A DNA stretch of 64,000 nucleotides from Paenibacillus oralis (GTDB lineage: Bacteria > Bacillota > Bacilli > Paenibacillales > Paenibacillaceae), in contig NZ_RRCN01000001.1 of assembly GCF_003863965.1 (NCBI RefSeq), positions 310,001 to 374,000 of the forward strand, written 5' to 3'. The position numbers and the translations under genes are program-made. The first letter of the stretch is position 1. The number at the start of each line of letters is the position of its first letter. Under the pieces are notes generated by a model. That model worked only from the letters and a program-made list of their open reading frames with translations, had not been told where the DNA came from and made no database searches. Positions 36,717-46,008 of this stretch are shown here, one piece after another.

Positions 36717-38729
36717 TTATTTCTTTTTCGTTTTTTTCGGCACTCCATCGAGGCCATATTCCTGATCATAGGCGTCGAAAATTTTGCGGGCCACCGGTGC
36801 GGCACTGTGCGCGCCAAAGCCCCCTTCCGGGATCACGACAGCGACGGCAAGCTTCGGGTTCTCGCGCGGCGCAAAGGCGATGAATACACCGTTTTCCATA
36901 AGCCGCCCCCGGTAATCCTGCTCCGACGTCCCCGTCTTCCGTGCAAAGTCATACGGAAAACCGTTGAATGCGCTCACCTCGGTACTCATGCCCTTAATGA
37001 CTTCTCTCCAATACACATCATTAAATTTAACCTTGTTCAGCACCTTCGGTTTAAACTCTTTGATGACATTTCCTTCGGAATCGGTGATTTTACTTACCAG
37101 ATGCGGCTCCATCCGCTTGCCCCGGGTCGCAAGCGTTGTCGCATACTGGGCAAGCTGCAGCGCGGTATATTTCCCCGTCTGCCCAAAGGAAGAGTACACC
37201 AGTCGGGCCAAGGAAGTTTCCGACTCGTCGGTATAGTCCAAACTACCCAGGAATTCTCTAGGGAGATCCACGCCCGTGGATACACCAAGGCCAAACTGCT
37301 TCATGTAGCCGTCCCAAACATCAATCCCTTTGTCATTGTACTTCTTCCATAGCTTTTCTCCCACCATATTGACCATAAAGGTATTGGAGGAGTAAGTGAT
37401 CGCCTCTCTAGGGCTAATTCGGCCGTACACATGTCTTGAGGAATTTCGCACACTTGATGAATCATTTCTCCCGAAATAGGCAATCCCCGTATCGTTGTAT
37501 CGATCACTCGTCGTAAACAGTCCTTCGTTAAAGCCGATTAACACGGACAACGGTTTGATCGTCGAACCGAGGTAAACGGTGGATTCGAAATTATGTCCCG
37601 AACGTCCCGAACTGATCGGGGTGATCGTCCCGTTTTGGTAGTTATTTATAATTTTGTTCCAGTCGTCCGGCGAGATCCCGCCCGACTGCCATACATTCGT
37701 ATCGTAATCCGGCATGCTGGCCATCGCCACCACATTACCGGTATCCACTTCCATCGCGACGGCATAGCCGGTTTTGGCATGGGGATGTACTTTTCCGGAC
37801 ACCGGGTGCGTATGTACCCATTTGATTTGGTCCATAATGGCTTGCTGGGCGACAAGCTGCACATTTTTATTGATCGTTGTATGCAAATCATAGCCTTTTT
37901 CCGGCGGTGTCATCTCCGGAATCCCGTTTGCCATATTGCGCGGATCGATGGGGACGCTCTTAAATCCGTTTTTGCCCCGCAATTCATTTTGATAATACAA
38001 TTCCAAACCGTCGAAACCGACAAGCTCCTCTTCCGTATACTGCAGGGAAGGATCTTCATTTTTCGCTTCTCTGATCGGGTCATACCGATCCAAATCGTTT
38101 GTCGATTTAAACTTTTTAAGATAACCGATCGTCTGAACGGCTACCCCATCTTTGTCATAATGCCGGATGCTCTCCTCAACGATATCAATCCCCAAAAACT
38201 CACTTTTGCGTTCAATAAAGTACGCTATTTCTTCTGAAGTTAGATCCGCTTTGATTCGCCTTGGAACAAAGCCGTTATTGGTCTGGAAATTAAGGTCCAT
38301 TGCTTTGAGGATATCCTCTTCGGACATGGCCTTGTCAGGATCTCCATAACGGTCAAACGCATCTTTCAATTTTTGGGCTAAAGCCACCGCTTCCTCATAA
38401 TTCTTTTTTCCCGATTCACTGTCCTGGCTGTAGCTGCTCTTTTGCAAAGTCAAATACAAAGATTGAACCGGTGTCGAATAAGCCAGCTTTTCGCCTCCGG
38501 CAGCCAATATAGAACCTCTCATCGGAGGCATTGGCACATCCTTTACCCGCAGATTGCTTTCCTGCCTGGACAGCGTCGGGCCTTCCACAAACTGCAAAAT
38601 CGCCAGGCGAACGATAATCACGGTAAAAATCGCAAAAGCGCTAAAGAAAAACATATTTAGCCGGATATTAAAATGTCTCTGCATCACCGCTTCTTGCTCG
38701 CGCGGATCGTCCATGTAGACACTTTTCAC
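36717..38729 (-). CDS. Class B penicillin-binding protein (copy B)
   Basis: A 670-residue paralogue of copy A, matching it along the whole length with long identical blocks (for example RHFNIRLNMFFFSAFAIF and VGFDGLELYYQ versus VGYDGLELYYQ). The active Ser is again residue 389 (STIK), with SSNTF and KTGTSEQ. The main differences are in the dimerisation region and a shorter Lys-rich tail (KKTKKK). GTG 38729 has TAGGGGAATCGCA upstream, as does copy A. The promoter regions of both copies share TATATTAACATAAC and AGCGAAGTTAC on the plus strand, so the duplicated unit includes control DNA. Confidence 0.9.
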   Translation of the reverse strand: MKSVYMDDPREQEAVMQRHFNIRLNMFFFSAFAIFTVIIVRLAILQFVEGPTLSRQESNLRVKDVPMPPMRGSILAAGGEKLAYSTPVQSLYLTLQKSSYSQDSESGKKNYEEAVALAQKLKDAFDRYGDPDKAMSEEDILKAMDLNFQTNNGFVPRRIKADLTSEEIAYFIERKSEFLGIDIVEESIRHYDKDGVAVQTIGYLKKFKSTNDLDRYDPIREAKNEDPSLQYTEEELVGFDGLELYYQNELRGKNGFKSVPIDPRNMANGIPEMTPPEKGYDLHTTINKNVQLVAQQAIMDQIKWVHTHPVSGKVHPHAKTGYAVAMEVDTGNVVAMASMPDYDTNVWQSGGISPDDWNKIINNYQNGTITPISSGRSGHNFESTVYLGSTIKPLSVLIGFNEGLFTTSDRYNDTGIAYFGRNDSSSVRNSSRHVYGRISPREAITYSSNTFMVNMVGEKLWKKYNDKGIDVWDGYMKQFGLGVSTGVDLPREFLGSLDYTDESETSLARLVYSSFGQTGKYTALQLAQYATTLATRGKRMEPHLVSKITDSEGNVIKEFKPKVLNKVKFNDVYWREVIKGMSTEVSAFNGFPYDFARKTGTSEQDYRGRLMENGVFIAFAPRENPKLAVAVVIPEGGFGAHSAAPVARKIFDAYDQEYGLDGVPKKTKKK

Positions 38730-38880
38730 TGCGATTCCCCTACCTCTTTCCCTTTAAAAAGTCAGAAGACATGTAATCTTCTATATATTAACATAACGAA
38801 AGAAGACGCAGCGAAGTTACGGCCCGGTGCCAACATTTTTCGCCCGCCTCTTGAAAAAACTTTTGATGCGTGTGACCTCT

Positions 38881-40029
38881 TTAAATCAACTTGTCAGGGA
38901 TGTGGGTTTCGCTGAATGCCGGGGGGTTGAACCAGTCACCGCTTTGGGCCCAGGTCGCGTCGAGCGGAATCCAGGTGTTTTGCGCAGGCAAAAACACTTC
39001 GTTCCAGGCATGCGGGCCGTATCCGCCCTGCCCGTCATAACCAAGCCCGGTGATGACCTTGACGTCCAGGCCCTGCGATCTCGCCATCATCGCGTACAGC
39101 CGGGCGTAGTCGATGCAGACGCCTTTTTTCGTCTCAAACGTCATTTGCGGCGTCTGCTCGTGCCAGATGCCCTTCTCCTCATAATCCTTCACTTTATCGT
39201 AATCGTAGCTGACTCTCGTGCCGATCCAGTCGTACAGCCGGCGGGCTTTCTCCTCGCCGCTGTCCGCGCCTTTCGTAATCTCGGCCGCCGCCAGCTCGAT
39301 ATCCTGCGGAATATGGGCGTCGATCAGCTCGTATTTTTGCTGCAAAATACCGCTGAGCTCCGCCTCCACGCTGCGGGTGAATACCGGCAGCTTCTCCTTG
39401 ATCAGGTTGCCGGTCAGCGGTTCGATGATGGTGCGGGCTCCCTGCTGGTATACCGGGGACGCCTCGACATAACGGCTGAAGCTGCTGTTCGGAAACAAAG
39501 TCACCGCGATAAAAAGCACGACGATGACCATCAGGCAGCGCGCCGCCCCGATCACGCCGCCGATGCAAGCTCCGGCCAGGCGGCTTAGCAGCGAAGCCGG
39601 GCGGTCTCCGCCCGAGAACAGCCGTCCGAACCAGGAGCCGCCGCCAAAGAACACGGCAACTAGGCCCGCAACCGTCCGGATCAGCCAATACATCAGGATA
39701 AACACGACGGCAAAGCGCATCAGCGGAAAGTCCCTTACCGCCATAATGAACGTATAAAAGACCTGCTCCCAAAGCGCCAGCTCGCGCTGCGGAATTGCCA
39801 GCATAGACAGCCACTCCTGCACTTTGGGAGAAATCCACAGCGTAAGCGGAATGGCCGCGGCAATCCCGAGCAGCGACAGCACGCCTCCGCTGAGCAGCGA
39901 AAACAAGCGGCCCGCCGACCGCGATGCCCCGCGCAGCAAGCCCTGAAGCATCGAGCCCAGCAGGATGAACAGCAGCAGCAAAGATATCAAGTTGTATTCC
40001 CGCACACTTTGCAGCAAATCCTCCATCAT
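38881..40029 (-). CDS. CvpA-like membrane domain fused to a transglutaminase domain
   Basis: A 382-residue protein. The N-terminal half (about 1-185) has five or so TM helices with CvpA-like composition, including GASRSAGRLFSLLSGGVLSLLG and ACIGGVIGAARCLMVIVVLFIAV. The C-terminal half is a transglutaminase-like cysteine protease fold: C305 in KKGVCIDYA, His in GPHAWNEV, Asp in IPLDATW. Export of the catalytic part is expected. The role is unknown; wall-protein processing or crosslinking is possible. A small membrane protein gene lies about 90 bp upstream on the same strand. ATG at 40029 or the next codon. Confidence 0.8.
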   Translation of the reverse strand: MMEDLLQSVREYNLISLLLLFILLGSMLQGLLRGASRSAGRLFSLLSGGVLSLLGIAAAIPLTLWISPKVQEWLSMLAIPQRELALWEQVFYTFIMAVRDFPLMRFAVVFILMYWLIRTVAGLVAVFFGGGSWFGRLFSGGDRPASLLSRLAGACIGGVIGAARCLMVIVVLFIAVTLFPNSSFSRYVEASPVYQQGARTIIEPLTGNLIKEKLPVFTRSVEAELSGILQQKYELIDAHIPQDIELAAAEITKGADSGEEKARRLYDWIGTRVSYDYDKVKDYEEKGIWHEQTPQMTFETKKGVCIDYARLYAMMARSQGLDVKVITGLGYDGQGGYGPHAWNEVFLPAQNTWIPLDATWAQSGDWFNPPAFSETHIPDKLI

Positions 40030-40118
40030 GTCACCCCCCGATCCCGATGATTTGCCGGCGCGGCATATATATTAACGCCAAATTTTCCGAAAAATGCAGG
40101 TGCAATTTGAACCTCCGC

Positions 40119-40562
40119 TTACTTGGAGTTGCGCTGCGCCTCTTGAATAAACGCCTCCAGCGTATCGTTCATCGACCATTCTCCCAGGGATACCCCGCGG
40201 AACGAAACCTTTACTTTATCGCTCCCTGCGGTGCCGGTCACTTCCAGATTCGGCGTGGAAATCGTATACGTTCCGTCCGAATTTTGCGTCAGTTTGGCAT
40301 CCTTCGCTTCGTTTTTCATCATGTTCAAAACTTCGCTTTGGCTGATATCTAGGGCCTGTTCCTTCACGGTGGCCACCGCATCGCCGATATCCTTAAGCGA
40401 AATACCGCTGTAAATAATGATAAAAGCCGCGATGACCAATACAAGCGCCCATTTGACGACGGTTCTAACGAAATTCAACACCAGAAAAAGAATGACCAGA
40501 GCCACGACGATGACCAGCCAGTTCTCTTTCAGAAATTCAGTCCATACTTGAACGTCCATCAT
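40119..40562 (-). CDS. Small membrane-anchored hypothetical protein
   Basis: About 147 residues. Two close hydrophobic segments (VIVVALVILFLVLNFV and WALVLVIAAFIIIYSG) precede a soluble domain of about 95 residues with a beta-rich centre (TYTISTPNLEVTGTAG). No family is recognised. ATG 40562 is preferred, 9 nt after AGGAG; a TTG at 40568 is also in frame. It lies just upstream of the CvpA-transglutaminase gene and may form an operon with it. Confidence 0.65.
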   Translation of the reverse strand: MMDVQVWTEFLKENWLVIVVALVILFLVLNFVRTVVKWALVLVIAAFIIIYSGISLKDIGDAVATVKEQALDISQSEVLNMMKNEAKDAKLTQNSDGTYTISTPNLEVTGTAGSDKVKVSFRGVSLGEWSMNDTLEAFIQEAQRNSK

Positions 40563-41405
40563 TTGCAAACACTCCTACACGTTTTTGCCGGCGGAGTTTT
40601 CCCTAACCGGCTCCATTATATTCGGCAACAACACGGTTGCCTTTCCATTATACATGATGGCCCAGGCCGGTGTCAGCTTAACCCCTTTGCCATCATAATA
40701 CAGGGGTTGAAGAGACGTGCCTTATATGCCACTCCGGCCACGTTGCGATATAAGGAAGCGGGGGAAATCCCACGAAATGCAAAAGTGCAGGCGGTTTTCG
40801 TCGAAATTCCTCGAAACAGGCCGAGAACCCTTTCCCTTATTTCATGAACCGAAGCACCGAGGACTCCGGCTCTTTCAAATCTGTGGACGCTTCTCTAACG
40901 GACACCAGCGACCTTATCCGCCCATTTCCCGGGTATTTCCCAGCCTAACGGACCCACATGACTCTATCTGACTCAAAACCAGTTCATCCGGGCCGATTTG
41001 AGGTAAATAAGGTCATCTGTGTCCGTTACATTTTTCTAACCTTCGATTTTCCGCAGATAACGGCTCTGGTGTCCCTTAGCCTCCAGATTCCTCTTCTCCT
41101 CCCCTTTCTACCTGCGCATCGTCCTCTACCCCGCCGGAAAATTTATAAACTCTAGTATCTTAAGAAAAACATTTATAGACGTATTTTTAAGGAAGCCAGA
41201 CCGCGTTTATAAGGTGGTTTTTTTGCGATTATAGAATTACTCAGCTCCGCTGAAAACTATAAATTCTATAATCTTCAGAAAGATCGGCGGCCTTCACCGG
41301 CCGATCCGGTTAGTGAAGGCCAGCAAATTTAGACATAAGTTCGTCCCGGCAGGCGTACAAGTACAAGTAGAACATCGTTACTATCCAAGAGAGGAGGGCT
41401 AACGC
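40563..41405. repeat. Gene-free spacer with two repeat families
   Basis: About 40897-41075 holds copies of the TAACGGACACC element in both orientations (also at 16.5-16.7 kb). About 41158-41285 holds a second element with AAGAAAAAYATTTAT, GGAAGCCAGACCGC and TTGCGATTATA, which reappears at 62932-63050. A perfect 9-bp inverted repeat, GGCCTTCAC / GTGAAGGCC, spans 41289-41321. No gene is supported. Confidence 0.6.
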
Positions 41406-42575
41406 ATGAAAATCGCTTTCTGGCTGTATTTCTTTATGTTTCTCGCTTTCTTCGACCTGCACGCCCAGTATCCGATTCTGACTCCGTTTGCGTTGTCCCT
41501 CGGCGCGGCGCCGACGTTTATCGGCTGGATGATGGGGATCTACTCCTTGACGCATTTGCCGGGCAATCTGATCGCCGGCCAAGGCGTGGACCGGCACGGC
41601 AGCCGCAGATACATGATTTTCAGCCTGCTTACCGCCGGCGTGCTTTTGCTGCTTCAGGCGCATGTGACGGAGCCGTGGCAACTGCTCGTCATACGCTCGA
41701 TCAGCGGCTTTGTGCTGGCCTTTTTGTCGCCGGCCTGTCTGGCGATGCTTGCTTCATTGTCCAATAACCCGGTGCAGCAGGGAAAACTGATGGCCGGCCA
41801 CGGAGTGATGCATACGATCGCCTCCGTCGTATCGCCGGCGGTCGGCGCGTTCCTTGTCGCCCAGTCGGGCTTCTCGCTCGCGTTTCAAATGCTGGGCTGG
41901 CTGCTTATCACGACAAGCGTCATCGCCATGATCACCATTCACGAGCCCGCAAAAACGGTCAAGCCAGCCGCTCTGGAGCCGAAAACGGTACCCTCCGGTA
42001 TCCCGCTCAAGCTCAACGTCATTCCGCTCCGCTACTACCTTCTGTCGCTGGCCATCGCCTGCTCTCAGGGCATTCTTTTTTTCGAACTGCCGCTGCAAAC
42101 CGGCGGGGCTTCCGGAATCATGCACACCGGCCTCTATTTTTCGATCATCAGCCTGGGGGCGCTTGTCACCCTTTCGATGCTGTTCCTTAGCAAACTGTCG
42201 CCCTACAAGCGGGCGAGTTTCGGCATCCTGGGCGTGGCGCTCTGTTTTTTTGCTATGGCTGCGCTTGATTTCCTCCCGCTTCCGGCGATCCTGTTCGTTC
42301 TTGGAATGGCCAAAGGCGTCGTCTTTCCGGCGCTCTCTTCCCTGTTTATCGACCTGAGCGGAGGACAAAGGCTTGGCACCGTATTTTCCCTGCAGTCGAT
42401 CGCGACGTCGCTTGGCTCCTTTATCGGCCCGATCGCCGCCGGGGCGATGCACGGGTTGTATTCCCCCTACTTCCTGGCCTTTTTCCTGCTGATGCTGACG
42501 CTCATTTTGGTGCCGCCAAAAAAGCATGCCGGTGTATTGACGCCGCCGATCGGCGCCGAAACCGGCCGGCCGTAA
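41406..42575 (+). CDS. MFS transporter
   Basis: A 389-residue major facilitator with twelve TM helices. The loop 2-3 motif A region reads GQGVDRHGSRRYM, a recognisable variant of GxxxDRxGRR. Acidic residues sit early (FFDLHAQYPIL). The substrate is unknown; general drug-efflux-type carriers look similar. ATG 41406 follows GAGAGGAGGGC at good spacing. It is transcribed alone between repeat-rich spacers. Confidence 0.85.
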   Translation: MKIAFWLYFFMFLAFFDLHAQYPILTPFALSLGAAPTFIGWMMGIYSLTHLPGNLIAGQGVDRHGSRRYMIFSLLTAGVLLLLQAHVTEPWQLLVIRSISGFVLAFLSPACLAMLASLSNNPVQQGKLMAGHGVMHTIASVVSPAVGAFLVAQSGFSLAFQMLGWLLITTSVIAMITIHEPAKTVKPAALEPKTVPSGIPLKLNVIPLRYYLLSLAIACSQGILFFELPLQTGGASGIMHTGLYFSIISLGALVTLSMLFLSKLSPYKRASFGILGVALCFFAMAALDFLPLPAILFVLGMAKGVVFPALSSLFIDLSGGQRLGTVFSLQSIATSLGSFIGPIAAGAMHGLYSPYFLAFFLLMLTLILVPPKKHAGVLTPPIGAETGRP

Positions 42576-42687
42576 GCCCATTTTATAGTTTTTTCGCCCT
42601 CTAGGCCGCCGCACAGGACAGAGACGAACGCCCTACATAAGATAAGGTGAAATCAGCTGATAACCAATTATAACGAGGTGAACCAAA

Positions 42688-42912
42688 ATGAGCTCCTTAA
42701 ACAATGTTTGGCCCGGCGCTGTTGGACCCGCCAATGTTGGACCCGCCAATGTTGGGCCCGTCAATGTTGCACCTGTCAATGTTGCTCCTGTCCATGTTGC
42801 ACCTGTTTATGTCGCACCTGTTCACAGATTTCACGGCTTCTGGACGTCAACAGGCACGATTCTCGTATTGTACATTTTGCTGGTGATTATTCTTCGCTCT
42901 ACTGTTTTCTAA
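42688..42912 (+). CDS. Small repeat protein with C-terminal membrane helix
   Basis: A 74-residue protein. After MSSLNNVWPG, seven to eight copies of a five-residue unit (V-A/G-P-x-N/H/Y) run to residue about 46, encoded by a 15-bp tandem repeat. A short HRFHGFW link leads to a single TM helix (STGTILVLYILLVIILRS). The TM end resembles the small YjcZ-like sporulation proteins of Bacilli, but the repeat part is unfamiliar to me. ATG 42688 has GAGGTG 8 nt upstream, and a strong terminator follows, so the gene is convincingly real. Confidence 0.75.
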   Translation: MSSLNNVWPGAVGPANVGPANVGPVNVAPVNVAPVHVAPVYVAPVHRFHGFWTSTGTILVLYILLVIILRSTVF

Positions 42913-42936
42913 TGGGCTATGCAATAACCGCAAGCC

Positions 42937-42972
42937 AAACAGTCTGCCGTGCGGCAGGCTGTTTCTTTTTTA
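42937..42972 (+). terminator. Intrinsic terminator after the small repeat protein
   Basis: AAACAG-CTGCCG pairs with CGGCAG-CTGTTT, followed by CTTTTTT. It lies 25 bp after the stop codon of the small gene. Confidence 0.9.
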
Positions 42973-43049
42973 TGGATTTGACAAACCGCAAAGCTTATAC
43001 TGGATAGGAAAATACTAGAAAAGAAATCTTCGGAAAGGCGGCTGTCCAG

Positions 43050-43838
43050 TTGGCATATTTGCAAATTACAAAGCAAAACATTGACGAGCAGCACATTTGC
43101 TGCGCTTTAGGCGCCAAGCAGTATGAATTGGCCGTAAACGAGAAAAAGCGCTGGCTAAAGGAACGAATGGAGGAGGGCCTCGTATTTTACCGTCTGGACG
43201 ACCGGGCCAAAGTTTTTATTGAATATTTACCGGCCAATCAGGCCTGGGCCCCTATCGATGCCCCCAACTATATGTTTGTCAATTGTCTTTGGGTGTCAGG
43301 CAGGCATAAGGGGCAGGGGCATGCCGCAAAGCTGCTGGAGCGGTGCAAGGAAGACGCGGCGGCCCTGGGCATGGACGGCATTGTGCATATCGTCGGAAAC
43401 AAAAAGCTGCCTTACTTGAGCGACAAGGCTTTTTTTGAGCATATGGGGTTTAAAGTCGTGGATGAGGCCGAACCTTATTTTCAATTGATGGCTTTAACCT
43501 GGAACGAAACCGCTGCTTCTCCTACGTTCAAACCGCACGTCAAGCAGGTTTTCTCACCGGAAAAAGGAATCTCGATCTATTATACGGCCCAATGCCCGTT
43601 TGCGGTCGGCATGCTTGAAGAGCTTCAGAGTGCAGCTCGCCTCAAAGGCGTCCCGTTTCGAGCCTGCCGCATTACGTCCAAAGAACAGGCGCAACAAGCC
43701 CCTGCGGTTTGGACGACCTTTGCCTTGTATTATGACGGGAAATTCGTCACGCATGAAATCATGAGCGTCAATAAATTCGATAAGCTGCTGGAGCGATTAA
43801 AGCCGGCTTATAAGCCGGCTCACTCGACCAATAGTTGA
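43050..43838 (+). CDS. GNAT acetyltransferase fused to a YoaP thioredoxin-like domain
   Basis: A 262-residue protein. The N-terminal GNAT domain includes the acetyl-CoA loop region VSGRHKGQGHAAKLLERC and the FFEHMGFKVVDEAEPYF end. The C-terminal domain (from about residue 175) contains YYTAQCPFA, the Cys motif of the YoaP domain, a thioredoxin-like fold. The layout equals that of B. subtilis YoaP, whose role is unknown to me. The start is TTG 43050 with only a distant AAAGG, so it is not secure. Confidence 0.82.
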   Translation: MAYLQITKQNIDEQHICCALGAKQYELAVNEKKRWLKERMEEGLVFYRLDDRAKVFIEYLPANQAWAPIDAPNYMFVNCLWVSGRHKGQGHAAKLLERCKEDAAALGMDGIVHIVGNKKLPYLSDKAFFEHMGFKVVDEAEPYFQLMALTWNETAASPTFKPHVKQVFSPEKGISIYYTAQCPFAVGMLEELQSAARLKGVPFRACRITSKEQAQQAPAVWTTFALYYDGKFVTHEIMSVNKFDKLLERLKPAYKPAHSTNS

Positions 43839-44105
43839 TTCTAATTGCGCTAATGGATCATGATCTCTTAAATTGCCGAAATCCAAGCCTGTTAGAGCTT
43901 CAATTTTGGAAACTTGAACTTGGTATGTTTTGTACTCCCCGTAAGCAAATTCTAGATTGTCAATTAGATTTTTCTGGGACTGTAAATAGGCAGCTGCGGA
44001 TAGGCCACCTTCTTCCTTCACCATGACAACGACTTTCCAGAATTCGGCGGGGATTTGAGCACCTCGGTAAATGATGTCATCGCTTCGAAAAATAGGTCGT
44101 TTTTT
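43797..44105 (-). pseudogene. 5'-truncated DNA/RNA non-specific endonuclease remnant
   Basis: From 44105 to the stop at 43797 the reverse strand reads FRSDDIIYRGAQIPAEFWKV, VVMVKEEGGLSAAAYL, SQKNLIDNLEFAYGEYKTYQV and LTGLDFGNLRDHDPL. This is the C-terminal third of NUC1/NucA-type DNA/RNA non-specific endonucleases. A TAA blocks the frame immediately upstream, and the catalytic DRGH/N region is absent. Its 3' end overlaps the GNAT gene convergently. It is a decayed gene, not an active nuclease. Confidence 0.75.
43801..43820. terminator. Perfect 20-bp palindrome at the GNAT/endonuclease junction
   Basis: AGCCGGCTTATAAGCCGGCT is a perfect palindrome followed on the reverse strand by TTTAAT. It lies inside the last codons of the GNAT gene and at the end of the endonuclease remnant, for which it would have served as a weak terminator. 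Confidence 0.5.
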
Positions 44106-44128
44106 TTACAGCACATTATGAAAAGGAA

Positions 44129-44154
44129 GCAGACATACGAAGAGGTAAGTCTGC
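44129..44154 (-). terminator. Probable terminator after the subtilase gene
   Basis: GCAGACTTAC and GTATGTCTGC pair with one mismatch on the reverse strand, followed by TTCCTTTTC. It lies 21 bp after the subtilase stop. Confidence 0.6.
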
Positions 44155-44175
44155 GTTGGAGATGGAAATCTTCCC

Positions 44176-46008
44176 TTAAGGAGCGGGGACTGGTTCGGCG
44201 ATGGTTACCCTTCTGACGGCTTTTACTGCTTGACTTGCATCAATTCTTCCAAGACCATATTGCTTATCCCAGTTTTGATTTGCTGGAGGGTTTTTCCTTG
44301 CTGCCTGAGCTAAATTGTCACGGATCTGGTTAATTGTGAGGTGAATGCCGTTTGCTTTAGCCTCTGCGAGAACCAGAGCGATTACTCCCGTAACTGCTGG
44401 TGCTGCCATACTTGTTCCAGACATCTCTGTTACTCCATTTATTGTTCCGGAAGCTGCTGCTTTCACCGCATGGCCTGGTGCGCTAATCTCAGGCTTTTGT
44501 CTTCCATCTCGAGTTGGCCCGGCACTGGAAAAAAATGAGATAGGAGCATTGGGGAGGTAGGCATTATACGATCCCACAACAATACTATTGTGTCCACATG
44601 AGATTGAACCCAATGTATGAGTATTATCAAGAGGTGGCATAAACTGCGATTGACCCCGATCATCCCGTTCAATCCAAGCATGAAAAACACCATCATGGAT
44701 GTTAGTGCCGTGAAGTCGGATAGTCCAGGTGCCTGTAGGAAGTCCTTTCTCCAGAAAAACTCCGATTTCATTATCACCATTGTTTGAATCACTTTTTCGG
44801 TTTGCCGCAAAAACTATGGTTCTTCCCGTATCATCCGTGACTCTGCCGTTCTCTCCAAGTTGGATTTGGCCGATGCTTTCTCCATTAGGCTGGATGATCT
44901 CCAAAAGGAACTTATCCTGACCACTGTACCATATTTCAAGTTCATTGGAGGTGAAATCATGATTTTTAATTTGCCAATGGAGGTCGAAAGAGCCTCCTTG
45001 GGGGACGGTTCCTTTGGCATGAATTCCGTCATTGAAGGAATTACTGGCCGCAATAACTACGGCGCGGTCGGGTTTTGCCATAACAAGGCCATCAATCCCC
45101 TGTTCCACTAAAGATGTTCCATCATGAGGTCCACCATTCGTTCCTAAACTCAAATTAACCACACAGGGATGTTCTCCAGCGGTATCAAAAATGAACTTAA
45201 CGGCATCAAGAAGCTGCTTGGAGTCTCCAAACGTGGAATCTACAGCTTCTTCTCCTCCCCACGAAATATCGCTTGCGGACAATTCGACAAATACGATATC
45301 AGCTTTTGGCGCCACACCAGGTGTGTTTGTCCCGCTGCCATTGCCAGTAGCGATATCCATGACGTGCGTACCATGCTCCGGATTCCGGGGATTAAAGAGA
45401 GTGCTGGGATAACCTAGAGTTTGATATGGCTGGGAGGAATTCAAAGCTCTGTTTATCTCATCTTTTTTGAAAACTCTGCCATATGTGACTGATTGACCAT
45501 CCACTGCTTCAGCGGCCTGATCCCAGATGGCAAGAAGCCGTGTTGATAAATCCGGATTGCGGAAATTTTTATGAACAAAATCACAACCGAAATCAACGAT
45601 TCCTACCACGACTCCTTCACCGCCGTTTGCTCCACCTGGAGGCAGAAGATCACTTCTTGCCTTTATCTCTTCAATCGTTTTGCGCAGTGCCGGTTTTATC
45701 GGGCGAGTAGCTTTCAAGCTCAACACTCCAGGTGACTGCCGTATATTCTCCAATTCATCGACAGACACTTTGGCCGTCACAATCCGTCCAGTTCCATCTG
45801 GTGCCGTGGATATCTCATTAGTTTCAAGTACACCTTGAATGGTGGTCCAAGTATCAAGGTCCTTAACTTTGGCGATAACTGAGATCTCCTTGGTAACTGT
45901 CGTACCGAACTCATGGTGATCCGTTTCTTGCCGGCTTTTTTCAATAATTCTTTGCAGCCGTGGATCAATATTGGTAGGGATTTGTTCTGTTGTCTTCTCT
46001 AAACGCAA
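44176..46008 (-). CDS. S8-family subtilisin-like protease, apparently intracellular
   Basis: A 610-residue subtilase. The triad is visible: Asp in GIVDFGCDFVH, His in EHGTHVMDIATG, Ser in MSGTSMAAPAVTG; the oxyanion Asn is in IAASNS. A domain of about 140 residues with beta-rich character (SFDLHWQIKNHDFTSNELE) is inserted between the Asn and Ser motifs. An N-terminal segment of about 140 residues resembles a pro-domain, but no signal peptide is seen. The start is TTG 46008, 7 nt after a perfect AAGGAG; the open frame further upstream runs into the nrdF terminator and is rejected. Confidence 0.85.
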   Translation of the reverse strand: MRLEKTTEQIPTNIDPRLQRIIEKSRQETDHHEFGTTVTKEISVIAKVKDLDTWTTIQGVLETNEISTAPDGTGRIVTAKVSVDELENIRQSPGVLSLKATRPIKPALRKTIEEIKARSDLLPPGGANGGEGVVVGIVDFGCDFVHKNFRNPDLSTRLLAIWDQAAEAVDGQSVTYGRVFKKDEINRALNSSQPYQTLGYPSTLFNPRNPEHGTHVMDIATGNGSGTNTPGVAPKADIVFVELSASDISWGGEEAVDSTFGDSKQLLDAVKFIFDTAGEHPCVVNLSLGTNGGPHDGTSLVEQGIDGLVMAKPDRAVVIAASNSFNDGIHAKGTVPQGGSFDLHWQIKNHDFTSNELEIWYSGQDKFLLEIIQPNGESIGQIQLGENGRVTDDTGRTIVFAANRKSDSNNGDNEIGVFLEKGLPTGTWTIRLHGTNIHDGVFHAWIERDDRGQSQFMPPLDNTHTLGSISCGHNSIVVGSYNAYLPNAPISFFSSAGPTRDGRQKPEISAPGHAVKAAASGTINGVTEMSGTSMAAPAVTGVIALVLAEAKANGIHLTINQIRDNLAQAARKNPPANQNWDKQYGLGRIDASQAVKAVRRVTIAEPVPAP

